A DNA stretch of 64,000 bases from Bacillota bacterium (lineage in GTDB: Bacteria > Bacillota > SHA-98 > UBA4971): positions 1-64,000 of the forward strand of contig JANLFY010000005.1 of assembly GCA_024653485.1 (NCBI GenBank), in the 5' to 3' direction. The notes under the pieces were generated by a model. That model was not told the origin of the DNA, made no database searches, and saw nothing but the letters and a program-made list of their open reading frames with translations. The translations under genes and the position numbers were made by a program. Positions 27,654 to 36,764 of this stretch are shown here, one piece after another (the first letter of the stretch is position 1; each line of letters opens with the position of its first letter).

Positions 27654-29439
27654 CGCGGTTCCGGCCCTCCCGCTTCCCGCGATAGCAAGCCATGTCTGCG
27701 AGATATATGAGGTCCTTCTGAGTCTTGGCGTCAGTGGGGTACGTCGCGACCCCCACAGTGACTGTCACGCGCCCGCTCGGTATACGATCCTCGTCTGGGA
27801 ACGGGTACGCCTCGACCCTCTCCCTTATCTTCTCGGCTACCCGGAGCGCCTGCGTCTTGTGAGCCTCGAGGAGCACGACCACGAACTCCTCCCCGCCGTA
27901 CCTCGCCACTATGTCTGTCGATCGAACCGATCTCGTCAGGAGTCTCGCCACAGCTTTCAGAGCGGCGTCGCCCGCAGGATGACCCAACACATCGTTGTAC
28001 TGCTTGAAGTCGTCGATGTCCACCATGAGCAGGGAAAGGTACCGTCCGTACCGTTCGCACCTCGCGAGTTCCTCGGCAAGCCTCTCCTGGAAGTGCCGGT
28101 GGTTGAACAGACCGGTGACCGAGTCTGTGATAGCCAGCCTTTCGGCTATTTGGTGCAGCCTAGTCACCTCGGCAAGCTGCCTGTCGAGCTTGGCGTTGAC
28201 CCGTCTGAGCTCCGCCTCGCTCTTCTCGAGCAGCTCGTTCTTAGCTTGGAGTTCCCGGTACAACCTCGCGTTCTCTATGGCGATGGCCGCCTGCGTGCCG
28301 ATGGTGCACATGATCCTCAAGTGGCCCTCCTCGAAGCGCTGGGTATAGCTCTGAACGGACATCACGCCGATAACCCTGTTCTGCACCGACAACGGCACGG
28401 CGATCACGGAGAGCGGCATGTCCCCCAAGGTGATGGCTTCGGCCGGAGCACGCTCCATGTCCATAGACGAATCCCTTATGAAGAGAGGCTCGCCTGATCT
28501 TATGACCCACTCAGTGAGGCCCCGGCCCGTCGGATACGGCCGTGTGAAACTTGCGACGCGAACGCCATGGTCCACGACCATCTCGAACCTTATCACTGAG
28601 GCCTGCTCGTCAAAAAGGGCAACGAAGAACGATTCGTTGCCGATTATCGCCGCCACCTGCTCGTACATCACTTCGAGGAGCGCAGGGAGGTGGAGGACTG
28701 ATGTGGTTGCCACGGCCACCTTGTGTATGCTCACCATCTCCGCGGCGGACCGGCGAGCTTCTTCAGTCTGACGGCGCAGCTCCTCTTCGAGCCGTTTCCT
28801 CTGGGTCACGTCGCGAACGACTCCCTGGATCGCCACAGCGGTTCCTTCCCTCTTCAAGCCGCTCGTGTTGATCTGGCAGAACACCGACTTGCCCTCGCGT
28901 CCGACCAGCTCCACGTCGAGCATCTGACAGTCTCCCGACACACCTTCGGGGGAGAGAGCTGCAGCGATTTCATCATGGCTTGTTCTCGCCACGATCTCGA
29001 AGATCTTCCGACCGATGAGCTCGTGAGCAGCGTATCCGAGCATCGCGGCCAGGGGCTCGTTCACGTACGTTATCGCGCCGCCCATGTCCGCGACGAACAT
29101 CCCGTCGCTAGCGTTCTCTATGAGCTGCCTGTACTTGGCTTCCGACTCGGAGAGATCCCTGATGGTAGCCCTCACCTTCCTGGTGAGAGCCCTGTTGGCC
29201 CCGATCGTGCCGAGGATGACGAAGACGAGCGCTGCGAAGATGGTGGCTGCCACGAAGACAGCCATGGACATCTGCCGGGGCGTCGGGGAAAGCCCTCCCT
29301 CGAAAGGCATGGCGAGGGTGAGACCGAACGTGGAAGCGGGGCAACCCGCCACCATCCCCGGACAAAGGAACGAGAACGTCAATACCACGGCTGATCCGGG
29401 CATCACCGCCACCCCCGTGGCCCCGATATCCCGAGACAC
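27640..29439 (-). CDS. PAS-GAF-GGDEF diguanylate cyclase
   Basis: 599 residues from GTG 29439. One or two N-terminal membrane helices (MSMAVFVAATIFAALVFVILGTIG), a PAS domain (SEAKYRQLIENASDGMFVADMG, MLGYAAHELIG), a GAF domain (residues ~250-410), a short coiled coil and a C-terminal GGDEF domain. The active site reads GGEEF and is preceded by the inhibitory I-site RSTD five residues earlier, so product inhibition is expected. Makes cyclic di-GMP from two GTP. Signal unknown. Confidence 0.93.
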   Translation of the reverse strand: MSRDIGATGVAVMPGSAVVLTFSFLCPGMVAGCPASTFGLTLAMPFEGGLSPTPRQMSMAVFVAATIFAALVFVILGTIGANRALTRKVRATIRDLSESEAKYRQLIENASDGMFVADMGGAITYVNEPLAAMLGYAAHELIGRKIFEIVARTSHDEIAAALSPEGVSGDCQMLDVELVGREGKSVFCQINTSGLKREGTAVAIQGVVRDVTQRKRLEEELRRQTEEARRSAAEMVSIHKVAVATTSVLHLPALLEVMYEQVAAIIGNESFFVALFDEQASVIRFEMVVDHGVRVASFTRPYPTGRGLTEWVIRSGEPLFIRDSSMDMERAPAEAITLGDMPLSVIAVPLSVQNRVIGVMSVQSYTQRFEEGHLRIMCTIGTQAAIAIENARLYRELQAKNELLEKSEAELRRVNAKLDRQLAEVTRLHQIAERLAITDSVTGLFNHRHFQERLAEELARCERYGRYLSLLMVDIDDFKQYNDVLGHPAGDAALKAVARLLTRSVRSTDIVARYGGEEFVVVLLEAHKTQALRVAEKIRERVEAYPFPDEDRIPSGRVTVTVGVATYPTDAKTQKDLIYLADMACYRGKREGRNRVIQA

Positions 29440-29460
29440 AGTCGAAGCTGCACTTCCGCC

Positions 29461-30510
29461 CTACTTCGCGGGCATCCTGCCGGTCTGCCTCAGGTAGTCG
29501 AAGAAGGACTCCTGGTCAGCGAACACCTTTGTGCAGTGGAATTTCAAGAAGGGGCTCACGCGTTCCTTGAAAATCGCGTAAACCTCTTTGTTGTTCGTAG
29601 AGCCGTAGATGATCTCGCAGAGCACCCCCGGAGACGTCTTGTCCGTGGGGTAGTACACGACTACCATGTCGCTCTGGTCGATCAGCATGTAGTCGCGGAT
29701 GACCGTCTGATCAGCTATCTCGCCCTTCTCTGACGGCGTGATGCCGAACTCCGGACCTATCTCGGAAAGACTGTAGCTCCTCGACTCGCCCTTTCCCGTC
29801 CCGTACGTGAGCTCGGTATCCTCGACTGCAAGCGGGTCGAAGACCTCGAAGTGCTCCCGCAGCCTGTCCCTGAACTCCCTCACTTCCTGCATTTTCACCG
29901 AGTCGTTGTGCATCAGGGTGATGGGGAAGCTCAAGTATACCTTGGGCACCTCCGGTTTGAACATGAGGTCGTAGAGGGTGGTCGGAGGCTGGCCCACCGC
30001 CACGACGTAGTGGGGTTTTCGCTGGTACGACGCCATCATCTTCGTGACGAAGATCTCTTCGTCGCGCCAGATCAGGATGTCTTTCAGCGAGAGCCGCCCC
30101 TTCCACACGGGCGACTCATCCAGCCTTTTCGACACGTTGAGGATGCTATCGATGACCGTCACGTAGAGATCGGGTTTCAGTTCGTTCAGGTAGTGCACAT
30201 CGAAAGCAGGCATGAGGTAGTTCTTCCACCGGAAGCACCCATGGGTAGATATCACGCAGTTCTCCACCTTCTCCGCTTTCTTGAGGATCTCCTCGAACAC
30301 AGCGGCCCGGAGAGACCTCAGCGTGGACGGAGAGAGATCCAAGATCTTCTCAGGACTCGTAGGACTCTCCAGTTCGTCAGCCTTCTTGAACATCAGATCG
30401 CCCACGTTGAAGAGGTGGACCTTCCTGCCAAGCGCCTCAGACGCGGCAAGGGCCCCCTTTAGGTACTCGAGCTTCCCTGAGCCACTGGTGCCCGTGCAGA
30501 TTGCCTTCAC
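29461..30510 (-). CDS. P-loop ATPase fused to a nucleoside 2-deoxyribosyltransferase-like domain
   Basis: The GTG at 30510 is supported by GGAGGGG five bases upstream. 349 residues. The N-terminus is an adenylate-kinase-like NTPase with GTSGSGK and ISTHGCFRWKNYLMPAF. From ~residue 205, KVYLSFPITLMHNDS and VREFRDRLREHFEVFDP, with DQTVIRDYMLIDQSDMVVVYYP and SPGVLCEIIYGS, look like a nucleoside 2-deoxyribosyltransferase fold. A combined role in nucleotide or RNA-end metabolism is possible; I do not know a characterised homologue. Confidence 0.7.
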   Translation of the reverse strand: MKAICTGTSGSGKLEYLKGALAASEALGRKVHLFNVGDLMFKKADELESPTSPEKILDLSPSTLRSLRAAVFEEILKKAEKVENCVISTHGCFRWKNYLMPAFDVHYLNELKPDLYVTVIDSILNVSKRLDESPVWKGRLSLKDILIWRDEEIFVTKMMASYQRKPHYVVAVGQPPTTLYDLMFKPEVPKVYLSFPITLMHNDSVKMQEVREFRDRLREHFEVFDPLAVEDTELTYGTGKGESRSYSLSEIGPEFGITPSEKGEIADQTVIRDYMLIDQSDMVVVYYPTDKTSPGVLCEIIYGSTNNKEVYAIFKERVSPFLKFHCTKVFADQESFFDYLRQTGRMPAK

Positions 30511-30581
30511 CCAAACCCCTCCAGACGAGGAGGTTCGACGCCAATCGGCGGACTCCTCTCCCATCGTCGACCATCGCGGTC

Positions 30582-31928
30582 TCAGCCCGCGAAGCGCTCC
30601 AACACCAGTGCGATGAACTTGACGCCCTCAAGGAAATCAGACACCCTGATGTTCTCGTCGGGCCCATGCACGCGAGATTCCGGGTTCGCCACGCCCACTC
30701 CCACGGCAGGCGTGCCGAACTGTGCAGCCACCTGGTACATCGGACCGGTGCCCGGGGACGTCGGGTATAGCGATGGTTCCTTCCCGGTAAGCTCCAGCCC
30801 GGCCTCTTTGATCACCTTCACTATGCGTGACTCCGGATCCGTTCTCACAGGGCGTTCCGCGCCGAGCCAAGTCACGCGGAAGTCTCCGCAGCCCTTTGCA
30901 CTCAGATAGGCCTCGAACTTCCTCGCAATGTCCTCAGGCTCCTGATTGGGCACGAGACGCATGTCCAGCTTGGCCACTGCCTTGCTGGGGAGAACGGTCT
31001 TTGAGCCCGGTCCCTCATAGCCTGACGAAAGACCGCAAACGTTGCACGTCGGTTCGAAGTAGAGCCGCCTCAGGACGTCCTTGCCTGCAAGACCCAGCAC
31101 GAACCCGTTGATTCCGAACGATCTCGCCAGACGATCGGAGCTCGTGGTCAGCTTCTCGACAAGCTCGATCTCCGCCTGGTTGGGCTGCTGGACATCTTCG
31201 TAGAATCCGGGGATGAGTATCTCCTCCCTTTCGTTCTTGAGGGAACTCAACGCCCACACAAGCCTCCACGCTGGGTTCGGAGCAACGGCCGCAAGCGAGG
31301 AATGCAGGTCATGGCTGCCACCCTCTACTTCTATGTGAGCGTAGCAGAGGCCTTTGCAGCCCAGAGTGACCTCCAGCCTTCCCTCCTCGTCGCGGCTGCC
31401 TGTCTCCCAGACGCACGCGTCAGCACGGAACGCCTCCGGATGCTCCTTCGCGTAACGGTCGAGGGTGGGACTGCCTATCTCCTCTTCACCCTCGACGACA
31501 AACTTCAAGGTCACGGGGAGTTCCCCCCTGACCTTGATGAAGGCCTCAGCCGCCCTCACACGCGCAGCAAGGTCTCCTTTGTTGTCAGCGGCACCACGCG
31601 CGTATATCCTCCCACCGTCGATCTCGGCGCCAAACGGGTCATGTCGCCACGCGTCCAGCGGCTCCGGCGGCTGGACGTCATAATGGTTATAGAAGAGAAG
31701 CGTTCTTTCCTGAGCCCCCGGTATCTCCGCCGTGACAAGCGGTGCTGCCCCCCCTATACGGAGCACCTGGACCCTTGCGCCCACGGACGAGAACATTCGC
31801 TCGACCATCCTCGCCGTGTCCTCAACGCCTTTGTTCTGCGCGGATATGCTGGGCTGTCGCAAGAGGGTTTGGAGGTCCCTCACGAACTCGGGCGCGTGCT
31901 TATCCACGTAATCGAAGACGTCTTTCAT
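30582..31928 (-). CDS. M20-family dipeptidase
   Basis: ATG at 31928 (GGGGAGGGC upstream) overlaps the phosphodiesterase stop. 448 residues. Zinc ligands and catalytic residues are in LLFYNHYDVQPPEPL, GRIYARGAADNKGDL, VEGEEEIGSP and the C-terminal GVANPESRVHGPDENI. Cytosolic hydrolysis of dipeptides or acylated amino acids. Confidence 0.92.
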   Translation of the reverse strand: MKDVFDYVDKHAPEFVRDLQTLLRQPSISAQNKGVEDTARMVERMFSSVGARVQVLRIGGAAPLVTAEIPGAQERTLLFYNHYDVQPPEPLDAWRHDPFGAEIDGGRIYARGAADNKGDLAARVRAAEAFIKVRGELPVTLKFVVEGEEEIGSPTLDRYAKEHPEAFRADACVWETGSRDEEGRLEVTLGCKGLCYAHIEVEGGSHDLHSSLAAVAPNPAWRLVWALSSLKNEREEILIPGFYEDVQQPNQAEIELVEKLTTSSDRLARSFGINGFVLGLAGKDVLRRLYFEPTCNVCGLSSGYEGPGSKTVLPSKAVAKLDMRLVPNQEPEDIARKFEAYLSAKGCGDFRVTWLGAERPVRTDPESRIVKVIKEAGLELTGKEPSLYPTSPGTGPMYQVAAQFGTPAVGVGVANPESRVHGPDENIRVSDFLEGVKFIALVLERFAG

Positions 31929-33778
31929 CCGAGCCTTGCCCTCCCCGATGCTGAGTGACCCGAGCGGCCGCTGATTCCGGCGGAAAGGACGCCGCCGCGA
32001 CGGCGAAGCCAGTAAACGCCCGCCGAAACCGCCGCAAGAGCCGGTGACGATACGCCTACCGCCGTCGTTTGGAGCAAGTCAACGCAATACTTGAACGCTC
32101 TGTGAAGATCTGGCAGGTGGTGAGTGAACCTCACGCCTTCAACTCCCACGAAACACGCTACTTGGAGGACAAGAGCGAGCACAATCGAATAGACGCAAGC
32201 CAAGCCAGCAAGGAAAGCGTCAAGAGGCCGCGCTCGCTCCTCGCGCGCAAGCCACCACCCCGAGACCGCCGCCGCCAGAGTTCCGCACACGATCGAGTCG
32301 ACCATCCTCCACATGAAGAACGGTGTGACCTCGCTTTCGGCGTGGAAGACGCTCATAGAGAACGCTACACCCTTCGCGAGCACTAGACCGTAGTACGCGG
32401 CGAAGTACAAAGCCGACCCAATCACGGGGACCTTGAGATTTGCTACGCGTCCGCCCACTATGAGCGCAAGTCCCCACACGAGCCCGCCTACCAGGGTGAG
32501 AAGCGCCGGCACACTCACAAGCCGCTTTGCTCCAAGAAGACGCCGACGCGCGCCGGAGATCGCCCTCAATGCCTGGCTGTCTATCTCTGAGGCAAGCTCT
32601 GTCGCCTCTTCGTATTTGCCGTCGTTGTGAAGGAGGACCGCGTTGGAGATCGGCTCGAGCGCCTGCGGACGCATCCCGAGCTCGCGCACGTATTCCTTAG
32701 CGAAAGCGCTTCTCGCCTCAGCCTGCCTTATGGACCTCTCGGCGACCACGTGCGAGGGCGCGTCCAAAGCTTCGAAGAGGACTCTTCCCTGAGAGTGGAC
32801 GGGAACAGGAACACCAAGTAGTGCGGCGCACGTCGCAGCCACGTCCTCATGTCGCGCAGGCATCCACGAGAGCTCCGCCCCTGGCTCTTCGGGCGTCACG
32901 ATTCCTGCCCCGGCCGCGACGAACGGAACCCGGATGACGTCTTCCTCCCATCCCCCATGTCCGCCTCTCGGCGTGTGACCGTGGTCAGACGTCACGATCA
33001 TCGTATCGTTTGTGAAGTCGAGGTTCGCTACGATCTTCCCTATCCTCGCGTCCACCGCGGCAGACGCCGCGGCATAAGCCGAGCTTGCAGCGCCGGCGGC
33101 GTGCCCGGCGGCGTCCACCGACGAAAAGTGCACGACGAGGAAGCCTGCGTCATCCCTCTCGATCTCCGCCAGTGCCGCGCGCAGGATGTCGTCGTCGGCC
33201 TTCGCGTTCCCGGAGGCGTCGTGCGCCGCGGGGGTTGTGACGTACGTCGCATCCGCGATCGCCGCGCCAAGGAGACCCTTCCAATCCTGGCTCGCGACCA
33301 GCGCGGTCCTGACCCCCGCCCTTTGTGCGGCCTTGAACAGGTTATCCACCGGAACAGCGCCATCGTATGCATTGGTCGTCACCCCGGAGATCTCCGGTGG
33401 CGCTCCGGTGAGAAGCGTGGTCCATCCGGGATAGGAGAAGGACGGTTGATGGACGAGGAGCGAGAAAGCCGCGCCTCGGCTTCCGATGTCCTTGAGGACA
33501 GGCATGTCATCGACGCCGATGAACCCCAGCCCATCCACTATCACGAAGACCAACCTTCTCGTCAGACGCGAGGTGGGCTCCCCTGGCTCGATCGCGAAAC
33601 TGTACGGGCTCTTGTAGCCCACCACGTCCTCGAGCCCCAAAGTGGAGAACCGCCACGACACAACCCCGAGGCACATGATCACGGCAAAGGCAAACACGAT
33701 CGTGACGGGTCCGGGTCCCGCGCCCGAAAACCTCAGGCCCCAAATACGTCTTGGAGTATGCCCAACCGCGCCCGCCAT
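31925..33778 (-). CDS. Membrane-bound phosphodiesterase, alkaline-phosphatase superfamily
   Basis: The ATG at 33778 is preferred because GAGGTGA lies ~9 nt upstream. 617 residues. An N-terminal helix anchors a large catalytic domain: LVFVIVDGLGFIG (metal Asp), PSFSYPGWTTLLTG (nucleophile Thr), and VTSDHGHTPRGGHGG (metal Asp/His pair). The last ~200 residues hold four membrane helices. Resembles type I phosphodiesterase/nucleotide pyrophosphatase or phosphopentomutase-like enzymes; possibly acts on lipid or teichoic-acid heads outside the cell (inference). Confidence 0.85.
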   Translation of the reverse strand: MAGAVGHTPRRIWGLRFSGAGPGPVTIVFAFAVIMCLGVVSWRFSTLGLEDVVGYKSPYSFAIEPGEPTSRLTRRLVFVIVDGLGFIGVDDMPVLKDIGSRGAAFSLLVHQPSFSYPGWTTLLTGAPPEISGVTTNAYDGAVPVDNLFKAAQRAGVRTALVASQDWKGLLGAAIADATYVTTPAAHDASGNAKADDDILRAALAEIERDDAGFLVVHFSSVDAAGHAAGAASSAYAAASAAVDARIGKIVANLDFTNDTMIVTSDHGHTPRGGHGGWEEDVIRVPFVAAGAGIVTPEEPGAELSWMPARHEDVAATCAALLGVPVPVHSQGRVLFEALDAPSHVVAERSIRQAEARSAFAKEYVRELGMRPQALEPISNAVLLHNDGKYEEATELASEIDSQALRAISGARRRLLGAKRLVSVPALLTLVGGLVWGLALIVGGRVANLKVPVIGSALYFAAYYGLVLAKGVAFSMSVFHAESEVTPFFMWRMVDSIVCGTLAAAVSGWWLAREERARPLDAFLAGLACVYSIVLALVLQVACFVGVEGVRFTHHLPDLHRAFKYCVDLLQTTAVGVSSPALAAVSAGVYWLRRRGGVLSAGISGRSGHSASGRARLG

Positions 33779-33820
33779 GGGAATCATCACCTCGTACCAC
33801 CGCCGAGTTCGGCCGTCTCG

Positions 33821-34705
33821 TCAACTCGTTTTCGACACATCTGGCCCATTCCCTCCGTCCGGCCTCACGGCACTTGCACGAAGCTTGCGCCACCTCTCTT
33901 CGAGAGCGTCCACTATCCAATCGGGCGCACGCACCCCCCCAAGCACGGCAGGTTCATCGGGCGCGACACCGTGGAAGTCGCTTCCCCCCGTGACGACAAG
34001 CCCTCGTCTCTCGGCGATCTCCAGCCATCGCCTCGTGAGCTCGTGGTTATGGGTGGGGTAGTACGCCTCGACCCCCTCCAGCCCGGCGCGTACGAGATCA
34101 CCAAGGAGCGTTTCCCCGGCGCACCTCCCTGGATGTGCCAACACGGGAACACCGCCCGCCGTCCTCACCAGGCGGACGGCTTCCGTCGGAGTCAACCCGT
34201 AGTGTTCCACGTACGCAAGGCCCTCTTTGCCCAGGTACTTTTCGAAGTCGCCATAGCGGCGCTCCGGCCTCGCGTATCCCAGGTCCACCATTGCGCGGAA
34301 GATCTGGCTCCTCCCGACTACGCCGCCCTTCCCAAGGTTCACGACGTGACTCATGGGAATGTGTATGCCGAGACGGCCCAGCTTCCGGAGTATCAGCTCG
34401 GCCCGGGCCATTCGCCCCTCTCTCAGCATGTGCAGGGTCTCGAGGAACGCCGATGAAGAGGTGTCGATGTGGTATCCAAGGATATGAACCTCGGCTTCCT
34501 CCGAATCGCTGGACAACTCCACGCCGGGTATGACTCTTATGCCCAGCTCCGCGCCTGCTGACAACGCCTCCTTCACTCCTGCCACGGTGTCGTGATCCGT
34601 GACAGCTATAGTCTTTACGTTTCTCTCTGACGCCAGCCGGACGAGCGCTTCGGGAGAATAGCGCCCGTCTGACGCCGTGGAATGAACGTGAAGGTCGACT
34701 GCCAC
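33821..34705 (-). CDS. PHP-domain phosphoesterase (RNase AM / TrpH type)
   Basis: GTG at 34705, GAGGGGG upstream; 294 residues. The PHP metal motifs are VDLHVHSTASDG, VTDHDTVAG, IPGVELS, VLAHPG and GGSDFHG. E. coli YciV (RNase AM) of this family trims 5' ends of rRNA and degrades short RNA; others are 5'-3' exonucleases or 3',5'-nucleoside bisphosphatases. Complete metal set, so activity is expected. Confidence 0.9.
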   Translation of the reverse strand: MAVDLHVHSTASDGRYSPEALVRLASERNVKTIAVTDHDTVAGVKEALSAGAELGIRVIPGVELSSDSEEAEVHILGYHIDTSSSAFLETLHMLREGRMARAELILRKLGRLGIHIPMSHVVNLGKGGVVGRSQIFRAMVDLGYARPERRYGDFEKYLGKEGLAYVEHYGLTPTEAVRLVRTAGGVPVLAHPGRCAGETLLGDLVRAGLEGVEAYYPTHNHELTRRWLEIAERRGLVVTGGSDFHGVAPDEPAVLGGVRAPDWIVDALEERWRKLRASAVRPDGGNGPDVSKTS

Positions 34706-34939
34706 CTCAAGTCCCCCTCGTGACCTCGCACGAGCACAGAAGTCGCACTCCTCGGTATCCCGTACATGCAATTATTGCCCGTAAGTGTCAGTTTATTTCC
34801 CGCTGCCGCGGGCATAATACTCTCGCAAAGGTCCTCGTCGGGGCCGAGCTAAGACCGCCGTGCGCCTCTTCCTGTGCGCTGCAGGCCTGGAAAGCCTCAC
34901 GGCGATCGAGCGAATGGTGGCGCTTTGCTTTGCTTCTGC

Positions 34940-35190
34940 AACGCCTGTGCCGCTTGAGCGAAGGTCAGCTCGCGGCCTCCCAAGGATCCGTCCGGGCCGG
35001 AAGGCCTTGTCGGGTTCGCAAGAAGTCGCATCTGGCCGAGCCAAGACTCACATGGGTCTGAAGACAGTCTGTCCGCGGTTGAAAGATCGCGTGTGGTCTG
35101 TCCAGGATCTATGTCGGTCGGTCAAAGGTTGCGCCCGGTTCTGCAATGTACTGCAGCGAGAGGTTGCCTCGGCCGAAAGGTCGTTGTAGC
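34940..35190. repeat. Degenerate ~21-bp tandem repeat
   Basis: About a dozen units, each opening AAGG or AAGA, begin at 34961, 34982, 35001, 35023, 35043, 35061, 35083, 35104, 35125, 35145, 35161 and 35177. Core pattern is AAGRTC-N5-GGNC. Spacing is 18-22 bp for most units and shorter at the end. Period 21 equals seven codons or two helical turns. On the minus strand some frames show heptads such as DRPHAIF-QPRTDCL, broken by stops. Confidence 0.6.
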
Positions 35191-35298
35191 CTCGTTAGGG
35201 ATCGGACACAGCCGGCGAGAAGGTTCCCGAGGACCTTTGCCCTTTGTCTGCCGCCTGCTCTGTCGAAAGGCGGCGATCCCGGTCCGTGATAGGAAAAT

Positions 35299-35318
35299 GG
35301 GTTGCCTTCCGGCAACCC
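35299..35318 (-). terminator. Intrinsic-type terminator for hup
   Basis: GGGTTGCC and GGCAACCC form a perfect 8-bp stem with a 4-nt loop, 38 bp past the hup stop, followed on the minus strand by ATTTT. Confidence 0.6.
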
Positions 35319-35356
35319 GTAACCGCTCTTTGACAAGCCGGTCTGTATGGCACCGA

Positions 35357-35635
35357 CTATCGGGCGGCAACCTTTTCCTTGAGAGCCTTGCCGGCCTTGA
35401 ACACCGGCACCTTAGACGCCGCGATCTTGATCGTTGCGCCAGTCCTCGGATTCCTCCCGGTGCGCGCGGCACGCTTCCTTACTTCGAAAGTGCCGAAGCC
35501 GACGAGCTGCACCTTGTCTCCGGAAGCAAGAGCGCTCTCCACGGCATCCAGTGTTGCACCTATGACTTTCTCGACATCCTTTCGTTTCGCTCCTGTCTGT
35601 TCGGCAACTTTCGTCACGAGTTCCGCTTTGTTCAA
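35357..35635 (-). CDS. hup: HU-family DNA-binding protein
   Basis: TTG start at 35635 with AAGGAGG upstream; 92 residues. Full HU fold: [46 protein letters not shown] (the DNA-binding arm with the Pro at its tip) and [14 protein letters not shown]. Compacts and bends DNA as a dimer. Downstream hairpin at 35299-35318. Confidence 0.97.
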   Translation of the reverse strand: MNKAELVTKVAEQTGAKRKDVEKVIGATLDAVESALASGDKVQLVGFGTFEVRKRAARTGRNPRTGATIKIAASKVPVFKAGKALKEKVAAR

Positions 35636-35786
35636 CTCAGTCCCTCCTTACGCCCTCTAAATACCACGGTTGCACGGTCTTGCCTGACCCCTGGGATTTG
35701 CTATTCGATTCTGTTCGGCATTCTCCTGCACATGGGGGCGAAAAATGTTGACATGACGCCATGTTGGACGATGGCAAGCCGTGCCT

Positions 35787-36701
35787 TCAGTCTTCGGGAA
35801 ATGTCCTCTCCACGACCTGTCCCGATCTGCCCAGGGCACCTATATGTACCCCGTTATAAGTCACGTCGATTCCACTCGCGTTCCCGACCTTTATGCGGAG
35901 GGACTCCGCCGCTTGCCAGGTGGCGCGTTCTCCCGCGAGCATGGAACGCTCGAAGACCACTTTCCCGTCCGCCACCACCCTCACCCAACACCTCTCCGTT
36001 ACGTGCACCGAAAGCTCGTGGCCGGCTGTTGTCCGGGAGGCTTCCTGAGGCTCACGCAGAGCGGACCGCGCCTCCACCCCCCCGGACTGCGAGTCTGAAC
36101 CTTGAGGGAACGGCGTCACCTGCGCCGGCTGCCCGGCAATCTGCCCTGTGCTATCCTGCCCCGCCTCCGCGGGCATTCCGTCCGGGCGCGTCTCCGCGGA
36201 GATCTGGCCTTCCGATGAAGCCAGGGCACCGCTTGCCGCGACATCCCCATTGAGTCCATTGAGTTGGAGGTGCGAAGACCGAGACGCACCAGGCCTGCCG
36301 GCCAAGTCGGCCGGCGGGCGCACGTAACGCAACACGACGGCGCCCGCGAGTATGACTACCGCGGCCATGATCCCGCCAGCAACCATCCAATGTCGCGACA
36401 TTCTGAGTTTTGCTGATACATCCTGCCCCTTCTCGAATGACGTCTCCGGGGCCTTTCCCTCTGCGACTTGGGAGCGTGCAGCCTTGTACCGCTCCACTAT
36501 CTCGTCCCCGCGCAGGCCCACGGCCTCAGCGTAGTTGCGCAGGAATCCTCTCACATAGACCTCCCCTGGGAGGACCTCGAGCTCGCCTTGCTCAATCGCC
36601 TCCAGATAGCGGCCACGTATCTTCGTGGCCTCCTGCACGTCTGAAATCGTGAGACCCTTGGCTTCCCGCGCTTTCCTCAGAAGTTCGCCGAGCTCTCGCA
36701 C
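35787..36701 (-). CDS. RodZ-like helix-turn-helix cell-shape protein
   Basis: GTG at 36701, behind GGAGGGGGGAAG; 304 residues. N-terminal HTH_25 (RELGELLRKAREAKGLTISDVQEATKIRGRYLEAIEQG), a single membrane helix (WMVAGGIMAAVVILAGAVVL), a low-complexity linker and a C-terminal DUF4115 domain (LSVHVTERCWVRVVADGKVVFERSM). RodZ links MreB to the membrane. In Bacillus ymfM sits in the same region near spoIIIE, matching this location. Confidence 0.88.
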   Translation of the reverse strand: MRELGELLRKAREAKGLTISDVQEATKIRGRYLEAIEQGELEVLPGEVYVRGFLRNYAEAVGLRGDEIVERYKAARSQVAEGKAPETSFEKGQDVSAKLRMSRHWMVAGGIMAAVVILAGAVVLRYVRPPADLAGRPGASRSSHLQLNGLNGDVAASGALASSEGQISAETRPDGMPAEAGQDSTGQIAGQPAQVTPFPQGSDSQSGGVEARSALREPQEASRTTAGHELSVHVTERCWVRVVADGKVVFERSMLAGERATWQAAESLRIKVGNASGIDVTYNGVHIGALGRSGQVVERTFPED

Positions 36702-36764
36702 TAAACTTCCCCCCTCCCGGTGCGCTCTCGAACTCTGTGATTCGCACGGTACCCTCTTCACGCT

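Larger units (their letters stand above)
34706..35356. other. Gene-free interval between the PHP gene and hup, 651 bp
   Basis: No gene supported. It contains a degenerate tandem repeat (34940-35190) and the hup terminator hairpin (35299-35318). Short frames here reflect the 21-bp period rather than a family. Confidence 0.6.

Noticed and set aside
32849-34456. 535-codon plus-strand frame opposite the phosphodiesterase and PHP genes
   Set aside because: Arg/His/Pro-rich, no motif, and the opposite strand is a conserved phosphodiesterase and PHP enzyme.
35740-35775. Palindrome-like CATGACGCCATG with TTGACA upstream of hup
   Set aside because: Short arms and the promoter-like TTGACA reads away from hup with no -10 at 16-18 bp.
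35093-36253. 386-codon plus-strand frame over the repeat, hup and rodZ
   Set aside because: It crosses HU and RodZ genes in antisense. The apparent heptads in its first part come from the DNA repeat.
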